This document shows, one piece after another, positions 61,247-64,000 of a DNA stretch of 64,000 bases. This DNA comes from Rhabditoides inermis. Lineage: Eukaryota; Nematoda; Chromadorea; Rhabditida; Rhabditidae. Below the pieces are notes generated by a model, which did no database searches, was not told where the DNA came from, and saw only the letters and a list, made by a program, of their open reading frames with translations. A program made the position numbers and the translations under genes. The stretch is from contig CAWZYM010000185.1 in assembly GCA_963966185.1 (NCBI GenBank), positions 785,462 through 849,461 on the forward strand, written 5' to 3'. The first letter of the stretch is position 1. Every line of letters begins with the position of its first letter.

Positions 61247-61290
61247 TTCCTCACTCCCACGACTTCATCTGAAGTCGTGGGAGTGAGGAA
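61247..61290. repeat. Perfect hairpin, unit 5
   Basis: Same 21-bp arms and TC loop as at 21215-21258. Confidence 0.85.
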
Positions 61291-61603
61291 TGCGGGGAGG
61301 TTTAGAGAGCTCGTCAGGGCTGGTTCTAGCGGTTTCCCGTCGTCTCGGATTCGTGCATCATGACTGGAGAGTCAGGGCGTCTTTCACACGTCGTCCCACC
61401 TGCACTTCTTGTGTGTCTTTCAATTTCAACGTGTATTATATGTGACCATCATTTCGCCAGTACCCTTGAGCAAGGCGCGGTAGTAGCTCATTTTGTTTTA
61501 GTTTTACCATTTTTTAACTTTGTCACACAATCGTATTATCACTTATTTCGCCAGTGTCCATCCGCAATTTCTTGCATACTCTATCAAACATACATGCGAT
61601 AAA

Positions 61604-61716
<113 letters not shown>

Positions 61717-62784
61717 TGCGGTCCCGAGTTCAATCTTCTCGGCGGCCAATGATGTTCCGCTAGTCACGGTGGAAAGACGGCCACCCTCACAACTTTCGTG
61801 AGCCTCTAGTCAGAAGTCTGTGACGTCATCTGATCCAAATTCATTGCATTAATCAATGTACCCCTTGTAAGCAGCTAGCGACTTGTACTTACTCGAGAGC
61901 CTTGGGTCAGTCCCCTTATTGGCTAGGTTGTTTAACTTGAAACTGCTGATAAACAAACTTTTAACGGTACATGCACTCGCGATATGACATGATAACTAGT
62001 GAAGAATGGCTAGTTTACTCGTAGTAGAATTTCATTTCGACTAGCTAGTAGCTTGCTAGGTAATGGAACGGCTTAGGAGATGAAGGGAAGAAGAGAGAAA
62101 TTTGTAACGTGTGTAGCGCGCGTCAATGAGCGACCGGCAAGCGCGTGAACGATTCGACCATTCTATTTCTAAGGTTTCTAATTTAGATACATTCGTATAA
62201 AACACAACATTGTTCGGCAACACATGATCTATCAGTTTCAAAAAAGCGGGAAACACAGAAACTATTTTATAACTTCAAACCAGTGAATATTACTATGTAG
62301 TATTGTTGTATAAGTTATTTGTATTTTCAATCATGACATTCTGACTAGTGAGTTTGTGATATGTATGTTTTTTTTCGTAATTCACGAATGTGAAAAAAAT
62401 TTTCTTCAAAATTTGAGAAAAGGACATCCATTCTCTTTCCGAAGTACGTAAGTAAAGAGAAGAGGTTTGTCTGAATCTGATTCAACAAAAGCACATGCAT
62501 AAAATCTTTTTGCAGCTGACTGAAACATCAAAACAAACCTTCTCTTTCGAGTTTATGAAAATAGAACATAAATATTATCCATTATATATTAATTTATTTA
62601 TAGTGAATTATAATAAAAGTTTGGCCCATTTCACAGTCACCTCACATTATATTTTTTCTTGTTTAAAAAACACATTTCAGAGTGATTCGAAAGAGCAGGT
62701 TTGTTTTGATATTTTAGTCAGCTGCAAAGAGATTTTATGCATTTATAAAAAGGTTTTTTTTTCAAGTTTGCATGAAAATTTCAA

Positions 62785-63563
62785 GATGAACTTTTCTGTT
62801 TACTGCAAAAAGGTCAAATGACCTTTCCATATAATTTTTCTAGTGTTCATCAAAAAGGTCAAATGAACTTTTTTTTTGCTGCAGAAGGTCAAATGACCTT
62901 TTCAATGATCGTTCGAGTTTTCATCAAAAAGGTCAAATGAATTTTTCTGTTTACTTCAAAAAGGTCGAATGACTATTTTAAATGATCTTTCTAGTTTTCA
63001 TCAAAATAGCCAAATGAACTTTTCTGTTTGCTGCAAAAAGGTAAAATGACCTTTTCAAATGATCTCTCTAGTTTTCATCAAAATAGCCAAATGAACTTTT
63101 CTGTTTGCTGCAAAAAGGTAAAATGACCTTTTCAAATGATCTCTCTAGTTTTCATCAAAAAGGCCAAATGAACTTTTCTGTTTGCTGCAAAAAAGTCAAT
63201 TGACCACTTTAAATGATCTTTCTGTTTATAAAAAGGTTTTTTTTTCAAATTTGCATGAAAATTTCAAGATGAACTTTTCTGTTTACTGCAAAAAGGTCAA
63301 ATGACCTGTCCATATGATTTTTCTATTTATAAAAAGGTAATTTTTTCTAGTTTGCAAGAAAAATGGAAGATGCACTTTTCTGTTTGCTGCATAAAGGTCA
63401 AATGACCTTTTCGGTTATCTTTCTAGTTTTCATCAAAAAAAAAACCAAATGAACTTTTTTTGATTGCTGCAAAAGGTCAAATGACCTTTTCAAATGATCT
63501 CTCTAGTTTTCATCAAAAAAGGCCAAATGAACTTTTCTGTTTGCTGCAAAAAGGTCAAATGAC
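62785..63563. repeat. Satellite array, unit 5, truncated to about 0.8 kb
   Basis: The first monomers match the start of the other arrays, then the array is cut off at 63563. Confidence 0.9.
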
Positions 63564-64000
63564 TAGCGCTCCGGCGCGCTGTCGCGCGCCTCCGCACTAG
63601 GTATACAACAATAGAAAAACAGAAGAATAGTTCGTCTTGCATGTCTGATAGTTGATTGCTCTCTAATGACTCTTGCGAAGATACATACACGCAAGGGTTG
63701 TTGTTGAAGTTGAGGTGTTCAAGTTCTATGTTTTTTGTATATGTAGCTTATTTTTTTGTTTTTTTCTAACTATCTCTCCTACTTCGTTTCACTTATTTTA
63801 TGTTTCACAGATGTAGACCGCCCCATCTCTTTCTCCTCTACATCTCCCTCCTCCCCCCCTCTCTCTCTTCTCCCTCTCCCACTGTCTCGCTATTACTTTC
63901 TCTTTTTCTCTTTCTCTCTCAGTATTATTTTCTTTAGAAACAGTATTATATTCTCTATAGTCCACTGTCAACTTTCTAGAGACAATACTAATACTATGCT
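63564..64000. other. Unrelated right flank after the duplication breakpoint
   Basis: Starts with a GC-rich GCGCTCCGGCGCGCTGTCGC segment and continues into T- and CT-rich low-complexity sequence (63820-63920). No gene recognised. Confidence 0.5.

Overview
The window is animal (metazoan) nuclear DNA, most likely from a nematode. Genes have many small introns (about 40-300 bp, GT..AG), and the recognisable proteins are an UNC-87-type calponin-repeat protein, a LIN-23/beta-TrCP F-box WD40 protein, MTFP1/MTP18, a small RING protein and the ATP synthase epsilon subunit. Exon structures were rebuilt by hand from splice sites, reading phase and family resemblance. Where phases close across every intron the model is strong, but no transcript evidence was available.

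Left part (1-20.6 kb), single-copy gene space. A divergent pair of membrane-anchored, bacterial AmiD-like N-acetylmuramoyl-alanine amidase genes (102-2584 minus, 2951-4622 plus) shares a 366-bp spacer. The plus-strand copy keeps the zinc and catalytic positions; the minus-strand copy has lost them. Next come the UNC-87-like gene (minus, 4935-9021) with a giant CCCTCT tract in one intron, a tRNA-derived SINE family, an inverted stray copy of one UNC-87 exon (10111-10222), the LIN-23/beta-TrCP gene (minus, 12109-17528), MTFP1 (plus, 18495-19403) and, 244 bp downstream on the same strand, a RING gene (19648-20591).

Right part (about 20-63.6 kb), a tandem segmental duplication. Four complete units and one partial unit follow head to tail, starting at 19968, 31701, 36597, 48302 and 60019. 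Three full units are about 11.7 kb. The second is only 4.9 kb: it lacks the satellite block and is the only one that still holds the ATP synthase epsilon gene (33079-33342). A full unit runs: 3' half of the RING gene, a 71-codon minus-strand ORF, a 44-bp perfect hairpin, a TA microsatellite, a 5.4-kb satellite of about 76-bp monomers packed with AGGTCA-type palindromes and interrupted by a TTAA-flanked inverted-repeat element, a minus-strand gene with an SPK-like N-terminus and tandemly repeated 66-bp exons, an inverted RING fragment, a second TA tract, a 5'-truncated CR1-like LINE, and an inverted exon fragment. Homology stops abruptly at 63563; the last 437 bp are unrelated low-complexity DNA.

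The points most worth following are the AmiD-like pair (probable horizontal transfer followed by loss of catalysis in one copy), the phase-symmetric exon array whose copy number differs between duplicated genes, the nuclear-receptor-like satellite, and the concentration of single-base indels in one unit (about 45.2-48.1 kb), which looks like a sequencing or assembly problem.
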